Positions 1-11,875 of a DNA stretch of 64,000 bases are shown here, piece by piece. Numbering within the stretch: position 1 is the stretch's first letter; every line of letters starts with the position of its first letter. Origin of the DNA: Puccinia triticina (lineage: Eukaryota; Basidiomycota; Pucciniomycetes; Pucciniales; Pucciniaceae); contig NC_070573.1 in NCBI RefSeq assembly GCF_026914185.1, forward strand, positions 4,085,501 to 4,149,500, read 5' to 3'. The notes under the pieces are model-generated. The model ran no database searches and was not told the DNA's origin. It saw only the letters and a program-made list of their open reading frames with translations. The position numbers and the translations under genes were made by a program.

Positions 1-490
1 GATGTGGATGCAAGCGAGAATCAGGCATCCTCTTCCCGGCGCCGGAAACCGGCCAGCGCGAAGCCAAGTCATCCAAACCCACTACTCAAGCTCCGGCGAG
101 AAAGACAAAGAGTAAAGGCCAAAGCGGTCGGAAAACGCGCTGCATTCACTGAACCTAGCGGCCAGAACGTCCGGGAGGTATGTGTGATTGCCAGCTCAAC
201 TCTTCGTCCTCATCTTATTGATAATTCCTTTGCACTTTCTCCAGCCTGATCCGGGTCCCTCTCGTGGACCGGCCGAGGCTTCAACAACGAACAGAAAGGC
301 CGGCGACGGGCCTGGAGAAGACAAAGGGTCTGATGTCGAGAGTGAACCCGCAGGCGATGATGAAGAAGAGCGGGAGGTAGATGAAGACGATTTCTTTCGT
401 GAAGATGAGGAAGATGAAGAAGATGAGGACGAGAGTCTCGCCGATGAAGACGAGGATGAAAGCTCAAGTCTATCTGAACTGAGCGACTGA
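1..490 (+). CDS. C-terminal fragment of an acidic-tailed protein (5' end outside the window)
   Basis: The frame is open from the first base, so the start lies upstream. Two exons are supported: 1-177 and 245-490, joined across a 67-nt GT-AG intron (GTATGT donor, TTTCTCCAG acceptor) with phase 0 on both sides; the second exon has no stop until TGA at 488-490. The first visible part is basic and Ser/Pro/Lys-rich (RRRKPASAK, KLRRERQRVKAK). The last 50 residues are almost only Asp and Glu with a few Ser. A basic stretch followed by an acidic tail is common in nuclear, chromatin or ribosome-biogenesis proteins, but no domain can be recognised, so no function is assigned. Confidence 0.7.
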
Positions 491-2030
491 TCAGGACATT
501 TCTTCGCTGGATTTTTTTTCTTTGCGCTGCTTCTGCTCCATGCAGCCCCCCTGCTCTCTTTTCCCCCGCCTGGGTGTTGGCACTATTCATCCAGTGCTAG
601 TCATTTACCCACAGTGGTATTACAACTCTTCCTGACTCTATCGTTGTTTCCCCCGCCACTCAGGTCTTGTTTTTTTCGTGCTTGGGATCTTACCTTCTTC
701 TGATTTTTATCCCCTTTCTGCTTCAAGTGTTCTGCTCGACATACCTCAAACGATCGGATCCTCATTGCCGTATACACTCGTCTCCTTACTCTCTCGACTT
801 GCCTATTATTGTAACGCCCTTCATCTTGTTGCTTGATTTTGTATATGCAGAAAGTGGCGTTGTGTTTGGGCGTGTCGGCCTGATGATCATTAAACGCAAC
901 TGGTTCCTCATTGGCATTATTCATTGCTCTTCATATACTAGTAAATGGAGCGTTAGGCCTCAAGTCTTTTCCACTTGCAGTCGCCGAGAAACTGAATCAC
1001 ACAAGCTTGTGGTTTGTAAAGATACAACAAGACTTGTTCACCTGCGCAATTTGTTTGAGCATCTCACATGATACGTAAATCGCATGGCCACATGGATTTG
1101 AAAGTATCTGAATCATTATCCTCCATATCAATTCCCATGTATCTGAAAACAATCTTCACATTCTCTTCTCATCGGTCAGTTTAGAATTGTGGACGTGTTG
1201 ACGTTTTTTTTTTCTGGCTCTGGGTGAGACAACGTCGCACACATGAGACCCAATACTCAATTTCGTCTATTGCGCTCCTAAATTTCATCGCAACTGGAGG
1301 ACTTCCCGTCAATCTGGGAACCCCTTCCAGACCCAGATCTGAGCCAAATTTCGCAGGGAAATTTAGGCTTTGAGACTCTGGGAGGCTCTCAGATTGCTCC
1401 CAGATTGCGACGGGAAGTCGAGATCCCAAACGCAATCTGGGAGTCAAATGAAAGCGCTTCACAGCTAGAAACCTCGCAATATTTCATGAAAAACATCGCT
1501 TGATTTACAATGGATAGCCAATCTATTTATTGGGCTTGTTCATTAGGGTACAATTGTATCTTCACGCAGCATAAGTGTTCAATCTGTTCTTCAGGATAGA
1601 GTAGAGTATCCAACCTGGTCAATTAGTTGGCTGACCAGTTTTTCTTCATTCAAATACATAGGCTCGGCTCGCTTTGAAGCCTGGCACTGACCGGATTGAG
1701 GAAACGCGGGTGAGCGAGGTTTGGCCTCGCCAAGAATGGATGGTCTAATCGTTTCTCAGTGGCTTGGTGCGCGTCTTCAGTTGTGTTTTCTTTTCGGAAA
1801 AGCTCATTCAGCCAGCCCGAAGGGCGCCTTGATCGGCTAACCCCATCTTTCATCCTGGATGTTTCCAGCTCGCTTTCGTATGTGCGAGTGCTTGGTGTGC
1901 TCTTCGTATAAGTTCAGTGACCGGCTTAATACCTCGGCAAGAGAGCTTGAAGCTCTGGTCCCTGGGCACAAACTCCATTACAAGCGAAAATAACCTGGAA
2001 AGTTTCGGTCTTTGCAACATGGCCAAGAAG
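491..2030. other. Intergenic region with a fragment of a dispersed repeat
   Basis: No convincing gene. Small open frames here lack plausible splice structure or composition. Bases about 1290-1450 contain the word GGAGGACTTCCCGTCAATCT and 'CAGATCTGAGCC', shared with the repeat at 40840-41385, so this is a remnant of the same family. The start probably holds the 3' UTR of the acidic-tail gene. Confidence 0.6.
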
Positions 2031-2036
2031 ATGGTC

Positions 2037-2043
2037 TATATAA
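2037..2043 (+). promoter_or_regulatory. TATA box of the Gly/Tyr-rich secreted peptide gene
   Basis: TATATAA lies about 165 bp upstream of the ATG at 2206 and is followed by a C/T- and A-rich leader typical of highly expressed fungal genes. The assignment is inferred from position and sequence only. Confidence 0.5.
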
Positions 2044-2205
2044 CTGCCCCAGGTAGTCTCCCTTCCAATCCTCATCCCACAACCTCAATTAATACTTTCA
2101 ACCCACCAATTTTCAAATCATCACTCTTCACCAAACCGAGTCCCGTCTTTAAATCAGTAACTTATCCAGCCTTCAATTAATCAAATTTCACACCTAATTT
2201 CCAAG

Positions 2206-2686
2206 ATGAAAATCACCATGCTTTTCTCCGCCCTCGCCATTGCCAGCGGTACGTTTTACCTGAAGATATTGCATCATACCATTGTGCGATGGTGGCATGA
2301 GTGCTGACAAGCGATTTGTATATGACTTTTCACTCGTGGCTTAGGTGCCTTCGCGGCCCCTGCTCAAGCCAACGTCAACGCCGCGTAGGTTTTTTCCTTC
2401 TAGTAGCTGTTCATCGTGCCGTATTGTACTTGTACCATATTGTACTTGTACTGAGCAGCTGTTTTTGACAAATTGTAGCGCCGCCAAGGACCTTTCCATC
2501 GGTGCGAGCGTTGGTGTTGGAGCTGGCTTCGGCGGCCCCTACTACGGCGGATACCCCTACTACGGATACTATCCCTACGGTGCCTACTACGGTGGCTATC
2601 CTTACGGCAAGTTTGGCTACTTTCTGACAATGATAATTGCAAGTCACTGATTGGGCCCCTTTGTGACCACAGCTTACCGTTGGTAA
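2206..2686 (+). CDS. Small secreted Gly/Tyr-rich protein with a GC-AG last intron
   Basis: Four exons give a 74-residue protein: 2206-2248, 2345-2384, 2479-2606, 2673-2686. Residues 1-18 form a signal peptide with a hydrophobic core ending AFA before APAQ. After a short Ala-rich stretch comes a Gly-rich segment, then a tract of repeated YPYYG, YGGYP and similar words, ending in AYRW. Introns 1 and 2 are GT-AG. Reading the third junction with the GT at 2611 gives a different and longer tail. Using the GC donor at 2607 (GCAAGT, the classic GC-AG donor) gives an immediate stop after AYRW. The mature part resembles Gly/Tyr-rich secreted or wall-associated peptides of fungi. A role at the host interface or in the wall is only inference. 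Confidence 0.8.
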
Positions 2687-3923
2687 AGAACCAGAATTCT
2701 TGGCCTGGTGCCTTGAAGCATTAGCCCCCAATTCCTTAGTGAAGCCCACTCTGATCTACGACCCTTTACTACCCAGTGCATGTTTTGCTAGCTCATGCAA
2801 TTAAAGTGATGATTTTTGCGCCAACTTCAACTTTCTCGTTATTTTCAGCGAGTTGCGAGCCTCGCAAGAAGAACAATGAGGAATCGTTGCCAGTTCTCAC
2901 TTGAGAGCAGTGAACTTTTGTCATGCTTTGCATCTTTGTCACTTTTTAGCTATTGTGAAATACGTCTCCCAAGTTGACAAATGTCTAAGCAAGGGTGTAG
3001 CGTTGGAAGAAAGGGAGATCGCCATTGAGCTGAAAGCTTAAAAGTTTGTAGCTTGTTATCCAGATATGTGGTCCAATGTACCTTTTGACACAGGAGCGTT
3101 TTTACCACGTCACGGAATATGATACAGAGCCCTTCATCATACAATACGTTTCAAAGCTCCCACAATACCGGACGCAACAGATCGCATCTTTGCCCAAAGC
3201 TTCGCCGCGCATCAGGCAAGAAGCAACGCGTCACAGTCAGACCAGTCATCTTGAGTACTTTTACATGAGCGCTTTTTGTTGATTTTTTGATGTAGCAAGA
3301 GTCCTTCCTCTGAGTTTTATTTTTCTTTCAGAGCCCATTGAAGTGAGAACAAACCGCGGATTATCACTGGATGCACAGACATGCGGTCTTCTGTCGAAAG
3401 AAAAGCTGACTTCCACGGAATTGTATGTGCAGTGCCCTACCAGATGTTTGTGGCTCGTCTATAAGGTTACACCCTTTGCCCCCGGGCATACATTATTGGC
3501 GAGCTGGTTGGATTCATGAACGGAACGGCTCAAGGAGAAAGATGAGTTGCGATCGGTCAATCTCCTGCTGGCTGTTTTATACAAGATGGTAATCTCGGAC
3601 GCTCTTCGAAATCTCCAGCATTATACAAAAACATGTCCAATCGTAACAATATTCAAAAATACAAATCCAAACTATACAAAGAGGCACAACGAAGAGGAAA
3701 AGAAAACACTCTAGTGATACATCCTAATCTACAATCTTCTATACAAATACAACTAATGGTTTCCATGTACACATGTTATTGCTTGAATTCTAAAGAGGAA
3801 TAATACAATTACTCCCAGAAAGAGTAGAAACGATGACTGGAGGGATGGAGGGATGGAGGGATGGAGGGACTCGGTGCAAAAGCCATACAAATCAAGCAAG
3901 CGTAAAACCTTGAAAGTGAGGAT
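2687..3923. other. Intergenic region, no gene recognised
   Basis: Holds the 3' flanks of two genes transcribed toward each other (+ ending 2686, - ending 3924). The only structured feature is a short run of GGGATGGA units at about 3839-3868, just downstream of the glycosyltransferase-like gene. Nothing else is supported. Confidence 0.6.
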
Positions 3924-5613
3924 TTATGAAGATGGTTTGATGGTCTTTTTCTCGAACATGAAGACTTCGAGATGGTCGACGACAATATCCACAGCATGGA
4001 CGTTCTGATTCTTGTTACTAGAATGCGGTTGATGATGGCTTGAGGAGGACAAACCGATCTGATTTTGTTGTTGTCTCAGTCGGTCGGCTAGATCAATATA
4101 CGAAGCCCATCGTCCGTCTTCGAACTCTTTGATACTCATCTCTACGTTGATCGTTGATGTCTCTTTCATCAAACGCTTCAATCCGTACTCTTCTACAAAC
4201 ATTTTCCTCGGGACTATCCAGCGTGATTATTGTTGCAGAAATTGTTTTTTAGAGGACATGATAAAATAGCTGTCAGGAGCGTACTCAGTATAAAAGAGAG
4301 AAAGAGATGGTCTTACCACTGATAAACGGCGTCCTGGTGGCGATGACTTCACTGCAAGTCCCGTATCCCAGTTTCCCTAAAACAACATCAGCAATCGCGG
4401 TGAGATCGGGGACATAGTTAAATTTCGAGTCGGTGATTGAGAAGAAGCGATCGGGCATGTCATTCGGACGAGACTTGGAAGGCAAGCCACAGACGATAGC
4501 TATCCAGCCGGGCGGGAGGAGCGCGTTGCGAGGCTGGTTCTGTGAAGTGGGTTCTGGATGGTCATCGCTGCCAGGGTCGGTGGAAGTCGGGGGGCGCGGA
4601 GAGGGGATGACCTGGCCGCCGAAGGAGACGAGCAAGATCTTGATGTCTGCCTTGAGAAGGTCGGCGGGCACGCCCAGACCAGCCAGCAGGGCCAGCTTGG
4701 TCTGCGGGTCATGGGCCGATTTGGTCAGTTGTCGGACGATCAGCGGCATGTCGATCACCCGCTTCTTCCTCGGCATCGACTCTTCTGCGCGCGCCAGTTT
4801 GCAATCAATCTCAGCCGTGAAGGAGCCCGCTCGGCCGTCAACCCAATTGGTCGCGGGTAGCTCGATGTCCTCATCGAACCCGGGGATCGGGATTGCCCCA
4901 GGTAGGCGCAGAAGCAGATCGGCTTGGGCATAGTCGTTGACCGTGATGGCCACGAGCTCGTTCAATTGCTCAGTTTCAACCCCCTGCTCTCCGCCTTCGT
5001 CCTTGTTGAACGCCGAGAGATAGGAATAACACGAATCGAAGGTGAAGTTGCTGATGATCACCGACGGTATGTTCGCTTTACTTGCTGCAGCACTATTCGG
5101 TCCAAAGGAACCCCGACCAGTCATTTAGTGCTGTTTCACAAAGAGAGAATAGAAAACCTGAGTAAGAGGCTTGGCGCACCAAGGCAGAAAAGGGGCATCG
5201 ATAAGCACGCAATCGACCCGTTGGTCGAGGATCCATTTGCGTTCTTGTTCGAGGACCGATCGTCTCTTATGAGTCAAGAAGGAGTGCAAGTTGTTAAAGG
5301 TTGCGAGGCGGTCGACATCGTAAGCTTTGGGCTGGATGACGCTGGGTTCGAAGATGGCGAATCGATAACTGGCTTGCACGGAAGGTTCGTTCAAGACGGC
5401 CTCGAAGACAGATTCCGGGGCACTTGAAACGATCGACACTCGGTGCCTCCGTGATAGTAGCCCGGCGGTGATCGCGGTGACCCGTGTGGCGTGTCCAAAT
5501 CCTGTGGGGGTATCCCATCAGTAAACTGGATATCTTGCTGGGCAGATCTCAAATCACTCACCGTGCCCGGAACAGTAAAATGCGAAGTGGTAGATTGGCC
5601 CATCAGTTGTCAT
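3924..5613 (-). CDS. Glycosyltransferase-like protein related to the N-terminal domain of plant L-arabinokinase
   Basis: Four exons on the minus strand (5613-5562, 5501-5180, 5092-4317, 4213-3924) encode 479 residues. The N terminus has GHGFGHATR (16-24), the nucleotide-sugar-site motif seen at the start of the glycosyltransferase-like half of plant L-arabinokinase. SNFTFD follows, then DMPLIVR, LLVSFGGQ (about 278-285), LPPGWIAIVCG and GKLGYGTCSE (364-373), in the same order as in that family. The galactokinase half is absent, so arabinokinase activity is not predicted; transfer from a nucleotide sugar to an unknown acceptor is the best guess. The intron at 5179-5093 removes an in-frame TAA, and the phases close. 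A Pro/Ser/Asp-rich insert of about 25 residues follows SFGGQ. No signal peptide, so probably cytosolic. It is divergent from the CAS1-like gene. Confidence 0.85.
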
Positions 5614-6082
5614 CTTGGAAGTTGAGATCGCAGGAACAAAAGCGGTGCGGCCAATAAACCCAAAGTAAACATGTGTGTCGCCGTCCCGCAGAGACACGAG
5701 ACCTCGCGCGCGAGGGGCGCTCCGCGCCAGCCAGGCTCTACCAGCCCCTCCGAAGAGGGACTTGTGATAAGTTATAGCGCACCCCAAACACGGCTTGTAC
5801 GTAGGACAGGAAGCATTGAATTTGAGCTGACTTGACCAACCCACAAGGCCAAGTTGTGTGGTGTTACAAAGCCCGAGTGAGTACGTTTTGATGAGGAGTC
5901 TGTCCGGTTTTGGTGAAGTTGGAGCTGATGGTGCTATTCATGGCTGGTGTCCGCAGTTGGTTGATGAAACCCACGACAAACCCAAATTATCGGAGTGTGA
6001 TCTGTTTTTTAATGTCAAGTCTAGTGTGATTTCATCGGTCGACTTCAGTTGCTTTCGGTTTTGTTCATTCATGTAGTTCGAT
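5614..6082. promoter_or_regulatory. Divergent promoter region between the glycosyltransferase-like and CAS1-like genes
   Basis: 469 bp separate two start codons on opposite strands. The stretch at 5690-5760 is GC-rich and the part next to the CAS1-like start is T-rich. No TATA box stands out. The shared intergenic span allows co-regulation, but nothing in the sequence proves it. Confidence 0.4.
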
Positions 6083-8909
6083 ATGCTTTCGACACTTCGA
6101 TCGTTAACCCAATCCACCAACCTGACCCTGTTCCATCTCCACTGCTCCCTAATCGCGGCTCTTCTTGGATTGGCCACCTATCGACTATTCATCAAAGGTA
6201 AGTGGGTCCATATTCATCATCTAGCTCTTCAACTACTGACTCATCCCATTTGGCTCTGGATTCTAGATTGGTCGGACCCGTACCACTGTCAAGCACTTCT
6301 ACATACGGGAGATTGGCTCGATGGATCCCGACATACAAATTGGCAGCCAACCGGCTGCATGCTCCACACTTATAAGCCGAAATCCGTCGGCCAATGTCTG
6401 GCCGGTCGATCGGTGGTCTTCATCGGCGACTCCATCACTCGGGTGCTGTTCTATGGAGCGCTACGGACGATGGACCCTTCGGTCACTCCCGATGGCCAGG
6501 CCAAGCATTCAGACCGGACCCTGAACATCGGCGGTATCGAATGGCGGTACGTCTGGGACCCATTTCTGAACTCGACCACGTGGTCAGAAATCCTATCGGG
6601 CAACTACATGTCGTCCCTACCGCCTCCAACGGGCACCTCGAAAGAAGACCTCAGCATCAAAAACCGCCCGGCACTTCTCGTCGTAGGCTCTGGGCTTTGG
6701 TATCTGGGACTGCCGACCGGCATCGACACTTGGAAAATGAAGATCGATCACCTCTTCCAAATCAGCTCGCCCAGGATGGCCCACAAACAGGCTCGCATCG
6801 CCGACGAGATCGTCCTCTTGCCGGTCGAATATCCCGCCTTCGAGAAACTCAACCAAGCCCGCAAACACAAGATGCACCCCAACGATGTCCAACAAATGAA
6901 CGCATACTCTCTCCAAAAACTCAATTCAAGTCCGAGCTCACCCATCGCAATCCCAACGGTTATGAACCTGATCTCTCAAGAAGCTCCCTCAGAAACTGAA
7001 GACGGATTGCATTACTCCAATAAGCTGACAGATATTCAAGCAAGGATATTGTTTAATTTACACTGCAATGATCAACTCTTGAAAAAATTTCCCCTCGACA
7101 AAACCTGCTGTTTTCAGTATCCGCCGCCGAATTGGATTCAAATAATATTCTTACTCTTCTTATTGGTTTGGGCTCCGCTTGGACTTTACATTCATCAGTA
7201 CCCGAATTCATCACTAGCCGTTCACGCTTATTTATTCCCCTCAAACGATCGATTGAACTCGCTGGCAATCTTTGGAGGCTCAATCATCCTAATCTATCTC
7301 AGCGATCGGACCTCAATGTTCAACAAAGAGCAGAAACAATTCGACAAGCTTCAATTTGCCACGTTGAATCTGTTGGCCTTGATTGCCGGAATATGGAGCG
7401 CAGTGACATCTGAGAAGGGGGACCTAGGACTCTTGAACCGTGAACAGACCGACGAATGGAAAGGCTGGATGCAGATCGCGATCCTCATTTACCATTACCT
7501 CGCCGCCTCTCAGATCTCAGGAATCTACAACCCGATCCGGATCTGCGTGGCTAGCTATCTCTTCATGACCGGCTATGGTCACTTCACATATTACTATCTC
7601 AAGAAAGACTTCGGTTTTCCTCGGATCCTTTCGGTGCTCGTTCGATTAAATCTATTGACTTTGGTGTTGGCTTACGTCATGGATACCGACTATCTGTCCT
7701 ACTATTTCTCGCCGTTAGTTAGCATGTGGTTCTTGATCATTTGGGCAACAATGTTCATCGGTCATCAGTGGAACGATAGAATGATATTTCTACTGCCCAA
7801 GCTGGCTTGCTCCGTCGTCCTGGTCGTCTCCTTTTTCACCGCCGATAAACCGCTTCGATTCGTGTTTGGATTTATTAATCAGGTGTTTGGCACCGAATGG
7901 ATAGCCACCGAGTGGAAGTTCAGAGTCACTCTGGATATGTACATCGTCTATTTGGGGATGGTCACTTCCCTAATTTATCTGAAGGTTAAAGAAAACAAAC
8001 TGATCGAGAGGGACCACTCCAATCAATTTGAGCAAATCCGAAAAATTGCTCTTTGGATCAGTTTGGTTGCGCTGGTTTGGTTTTTTTGGTTCGAAATCTC
8101 AAGACCGAATAAAATCGTCTACAACCGCTACCACCCTTATATCTCGATCATCCCAATCTCTGCCTTCATCACCCTCAGGAACTCTACCGAGTTCCTGAGG
8201 GCCACCAACTCTAAATTTTTCGTTTTCATCGGCCAGTGCTCCTTGGAAACGTTCATCATTCAGGTCAGTCGGCTCTTGTTTACAAACGAAGAACATGGTG
8301 GTTGATGAGTGCCGTCTTTTTGTACAGTTCCATTTTTGGTTAGCAGCAGATACGAAAGGGATCCTCAAGGTCCTGCCGTTCCAAGGCCACCGACTGCTCA
8401 ACTTGATCGTCTCGACGACCGTGTTTATTTTCATCAGCCATCAAGTGGCCCAGTCATCGGGCGGGATAACGAGCTGGCTATGCTATAAGCCTAAGCCGAC
8501 ATCGAGCGCAAACAACACTAATCCGGTCAGCGGGGGCTCTCTGGAAGCCGGGCCCAAGTCGGACACCAACGACCACCAGGCTGGTCCCGGGTCCTCGTCG
8601 GTCAATCAGCACTCCAGCTACTTGCCCCTCTCGACCGCCGACCTCGATAAGGATGACCATCCCCCCGAATCAGACAGACCACATCAGCCTTCCCGCATCA
8701 TCGAAGTTCTTGCATCATTCGGCAGGCTCTATCAATCCCAGCTGCCCTGCCGGGCTATCGTCTGGTTGGCCTTCTTTTGGATCCTTAACCTCCTCACTCC
8801 CTCTAAAGTTAATTCTCATGGTCACACTCGTCAGTCCTATCTTGAATCTATTCTCTCCCCTCTTTCTTCATTTGCGCCCTCCTCATCCCCGTCGGTCTCG
8901 GTAAACTGA
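6083..8909 (+). CDS. CAS1: CAS1-type polytopic membrane O-acetyltransferase with N-terminal SGNH-like domain
   Basis: Three exons (6083-6197, 6267-8263, 8328-8909) encode 897 residues. Residues 1-38 contain a signal anchor. The lumenal domain carries VVFIGDSITR (GDS at 92-94), SGLWYL and a DGLH tetrad (284-287), the GDS...DxxH layout of SGNH/PC-esterase folds. From about residue 305 many hydrophobic segments follow, with the CAS1 signature EWKGWMQIAILIYHY and TFIIQFHFWLAADTKGIL near the end. Cas1p of Cryptococcus is needed for O-acetylation of capsule glucuronoxylomannan, and animal homologues acetylate sialic acid. A Golgi membrane acetyltransferase acting on surface glycans is therefore likely. 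The first intron is 69 nt and keeps frame when retained, so it is easily missed; the GTAAGT donor and TTCTAG acceptor support splicing. The C-terminal 120 residues are Ser/Pro-rich and poorly conserved. Confidence 0.93.
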
Positions 8910-9914
8910 TTGACTACCATGCGGCGTTTTTTTCTAGTGCCTACTCATTAAATCCTGGTTTGGTTTTTTTGTGCATCCACTGATCATACTGAATCATGAA
9001 ATATGGCGTTGACAGCAGAGAGTAACTTTAAATTCAGCAAAACAAAGTTTCCCATCAATCATCTCCACCCTCACAGCGCCCATCTGAGTCCATCCCAATA
9101 CTCTCATGCTCTCTCTTTCTGTGCTTTTCTACTTCTTTCTTATTTATACATTGACTTTCAAAGACAAGAACCATTCTTTCCAGCATCGTAGATCCTGTGA
9201 TATATGCAAAAGATTATTCATTTTTGGCTGTTTATTGATCAGTTCATATTGTTTTTTTCTTCTTTTCAAATATTTGTTTAGATGTGAGTGTTTTGTGAGC
9301 AGAAAAAAAAAGAGTATTTGTATTTGTGATGTTCAAAATCAAAATGATAAGTGCAAATGAGTCGACTTCCTTTCAGGATCTTTGAACTAGATTTCCCCAA
9401 TGTGATTTGGTTTGTTTTGTTAGGTGAGGACTCAATCTCAATCAATTCCCATTGCTTGCATCTAACATAGCAAAGTGCCTGACAGCTATTGGACCCAATG
9501 GCTTGCCAGAGAGACCTATGCCTTAACAAAATTCTTGGCCTCAACCTGGAATGGTTTTTACCATTGAATTTTATCCCTCAAACCTGACTCATTTCCACAA
9601 AACTTTGGTCCAATACCCTGGACAGTAGACTAGTTGAAACCCTAACCCAGGAGCCCCTCCCTGGGGGCAAAAATCTCTCAAATCTGTCTATAAAAGGAGC
9701 TCTCTCCTCCCTCCAGGTGTCTTTTCTCCATCTCAGTACACAACAGATTGCGTTCCTGGAATTGGTCCATGTCTGGCAGACGCTTTTGAGGGAAAAGTGT
9801 CCACCGGATGCTGGGTGAGCATCCTGCAGATGGCAGGTGAGCCAAAAAGCATCCATGTGATGCTCAGCTCTCAAAATCCTCAGGTGACATTTTGGGTGTT
9901 TGAACAATGAAACA
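8910..9914. other. Intergenic region, no gene recognised
   Basis: 3' flank of the CAS1-like gene, T-rich with AT-rich blocks at 9100-9360. No open frame with gene-like composition. The boundary into repeat-rich DNA is near 9.6 kb. Confidence 0.6.
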
Positions 9915-10165
9915 TCCATTGGACACTCTAGCTGGAGTGTCTGCTGGACACCAAAGCAACACTATCCATTGGAGACTCTTGATTGAGAGTGTCTGATGGA
10001 CACCAAAGAAACAATGTCCATTGAAAACTCTTGTTTGAGAGTTTCCAATGGACAGAAGAAACACTGTCCATTGGACAGTCTTGTTTGAGAGTGTCCAATG
10101 GACACAAGAAGCACTCTCCATCAGAAACTCTTGATTCATGAGGGTGTCCAATGGAAACCAAACAT
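9915..10165. repeat. Tandem array of hairpin units (TCCATTGGACACTC type)
   Basis: About four degenerate units of roughly 60 bp. Each unit has an arm like GTCCATTGGACAGTCTTG and an opposing arm like GAGAGTGTCCAATGGACA, so every unit can fold on itself. Arms differ between units, so the array is old. No coding content. Confidence 0.75.
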
Positions 10166-10715
10166 AACCCCCTTGGACAACCTCAATCAAGACTGTGCAA
10201 TTGATGGAGATTTTCTGAAGTACACACTATCAGACACTCAGGCTGGAGGGGTGTTGTCAGCTGCAGTAATTAACTGATGAGGTACCTCAAGGCTCATACA
10301 TGCAGGCATGATGTGCTTGAAGCAGTTGGGAGATTTGGGGTTGAGAAGACCTTAAGTATGTCTGTAGGCAGGCCTGCAGGGTGAGTGTTTGACTCCTGCT
10401 GGAGGGCTTTGTGAATGCAATATGGCAATGTGGTGACCAAACTTGTGGTGGCCAGCTCTCATTCAAAATTTAGTGGCTTTGTGTTCTCAGTTCTAGGTGC
10501 AATCTCAAGATCAAATCTGCAGCACGGCATGCAGTCAAATCTCATCACGCTTCCAGACATTTCAGGATCTCCTCTGCTGCGCGCAGCAGCACGCTGTTAG
10601 GATCAAGAGTTTTTTCCCTTCTCTGCTTTTTTTATATTCTGTTTTTTTTCCATGTGTGTGTTGGATGGGTTTGCATGAGGAGGGTTCGTTTATTCTGGTT
10701 CTTTTCCTGTTTTGT

Positions 10716-11104
10716 TGTTTTGTTTTGTTTTGTTTTGTTTTGTTTTGTTTTGTTTTGTTTTGTTTTGTTTTGTTTTGTTTTGTTTTGTTTTGTTTTGTTT
10801 TGTTTTGTTTTGTTTTGTTTTGTTTTGTTTTGTTTTGTTTTGTTTTGTTTTGTTTTGTTTTGTTTTGTTTTGTTTTGTTTTGTTTTGTTTTGTTTTGTTT
10901 TGTTTTGTTTTGTTTTGTTTTGTTTTGTTTTGTTTTGTTTTGTTTTGTTTTGTTTTGTTTTGTTTTGTTTTGTTTTGTTTTGTTTTGTTTTGTTTTGTTT
11001 TGTTTTGTTTTGTTTTGTTTTGTTTTGTTTTGTTTTGTTTTGTTTTGTTTTGTTTTGTTTTGTTTTGTTTTGTTTTGTTTTGTTTTGTTTTGTTTTGTTT
11101 TGTT
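10716..11104. repeat. Pure (TTTTG)n microsatellite, about 78 units
   Basis: An uninterrupted TTTTG pentamer array of about 390 bp; all frames on both strands stay open through it only because the unit lacks stops. Flanks on either side are T-rich. The exact length may be uncertain in an assembly. Confidence 0.97.
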
Positions 11105-11654
11105 CTTTTCCTCTTCTTGTTTTTGTTGCCCGCACAGAGGCACACGGGTGTATGATGACCTGTCCATACATGTCACAGTCCCCATCATCCGAGTTCAGCT
11201 CAAACGTAGATGATGGGACAACATGGACTTTCTTCAGATCATCCATCAATATCAGAATCCCAACTCCTAAAGGCTATTGATTTCTCTCTGAGTTCAAACT
11301 CTCAGCACCTTGAGTCCAAATTCCCCAAATCCTCTATAGATCACACCCTCCGGCCCCTTTTTCCGGTCTTCTTCCTGCTCAGATGCTCAAAAACAAGTAC
11401 CACCAACAAGAATCTACATCTTGTTGTCTCTCAACAAACCCCCCCCCCCTCCAACTTCTGCTAACTTGACTCCTCATCTTGTCTTTCCGGACCACTGCCA
11501 AGGCAGCACTACAGCGCACTCTCCCTTTCAGTAACTGATGATGACCCAGCACTGGTTGGAATTCCACAGCAGCAGGTGTCCGGCGGATTTTCCTTGGACC
11601 AGCCAGGTGATAAAATTTTTTTTCATCCAGGCTGAAGCCTAGAGACATCCTGCA

Positions 11655-11875
11655 TACATCTGCTGGACAATTCCAAGGCATCTTCTGGATGGTTCCAAAC
11701 CATCTGCTGGACAGTTCAGACTGGATGGTTCCAAACCATCTGCTGGAAAGTTTGGACTGGATGGTTCTGAAACATCTGCTGGAAATTTTGGAACCATCCA
11801 TTGGATGTTACCTTCTGTTGTATCTTGGAACCATCCAGCAGACACTACTCTGCTGGACAGTTCCTTCCCCACAAG
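11655..11875. repeat. Tandem hairpin repeats (CATCTGCTGGACAGTTC / CTGGATGGTTCC type)
   Basis: Degenerate units of about 36 bp, each combining CCATCTGCTGGA with TGGATGGTTCCAAA, so arms pair within and between units. Same organisation as the other hairpin arrays in the window but an unrelated sequence. Confidence 0.7.

Noticed and set aside
667..1071. 134-residue open frame with hydrophobic start
   Set aside because: No upstream promoter or splice support and no domain; probably 3' flank of the first gene.
5125..5439. Two separate genes on the minus strand (5439-5125 and 5124-4285)
   Set aside because: The frames are contiguous, separated by one TAA. A GT-AG intron at 5179-5093 removes it and gives family-like sequence across the junction.
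10497..11280. Open frames of about 150-240 residues on both strands (FVLFC and NKTKQ repeats)
   Set aside because: They are translations of the TTTTG microsatellite; a unit without stops is open in every frame.
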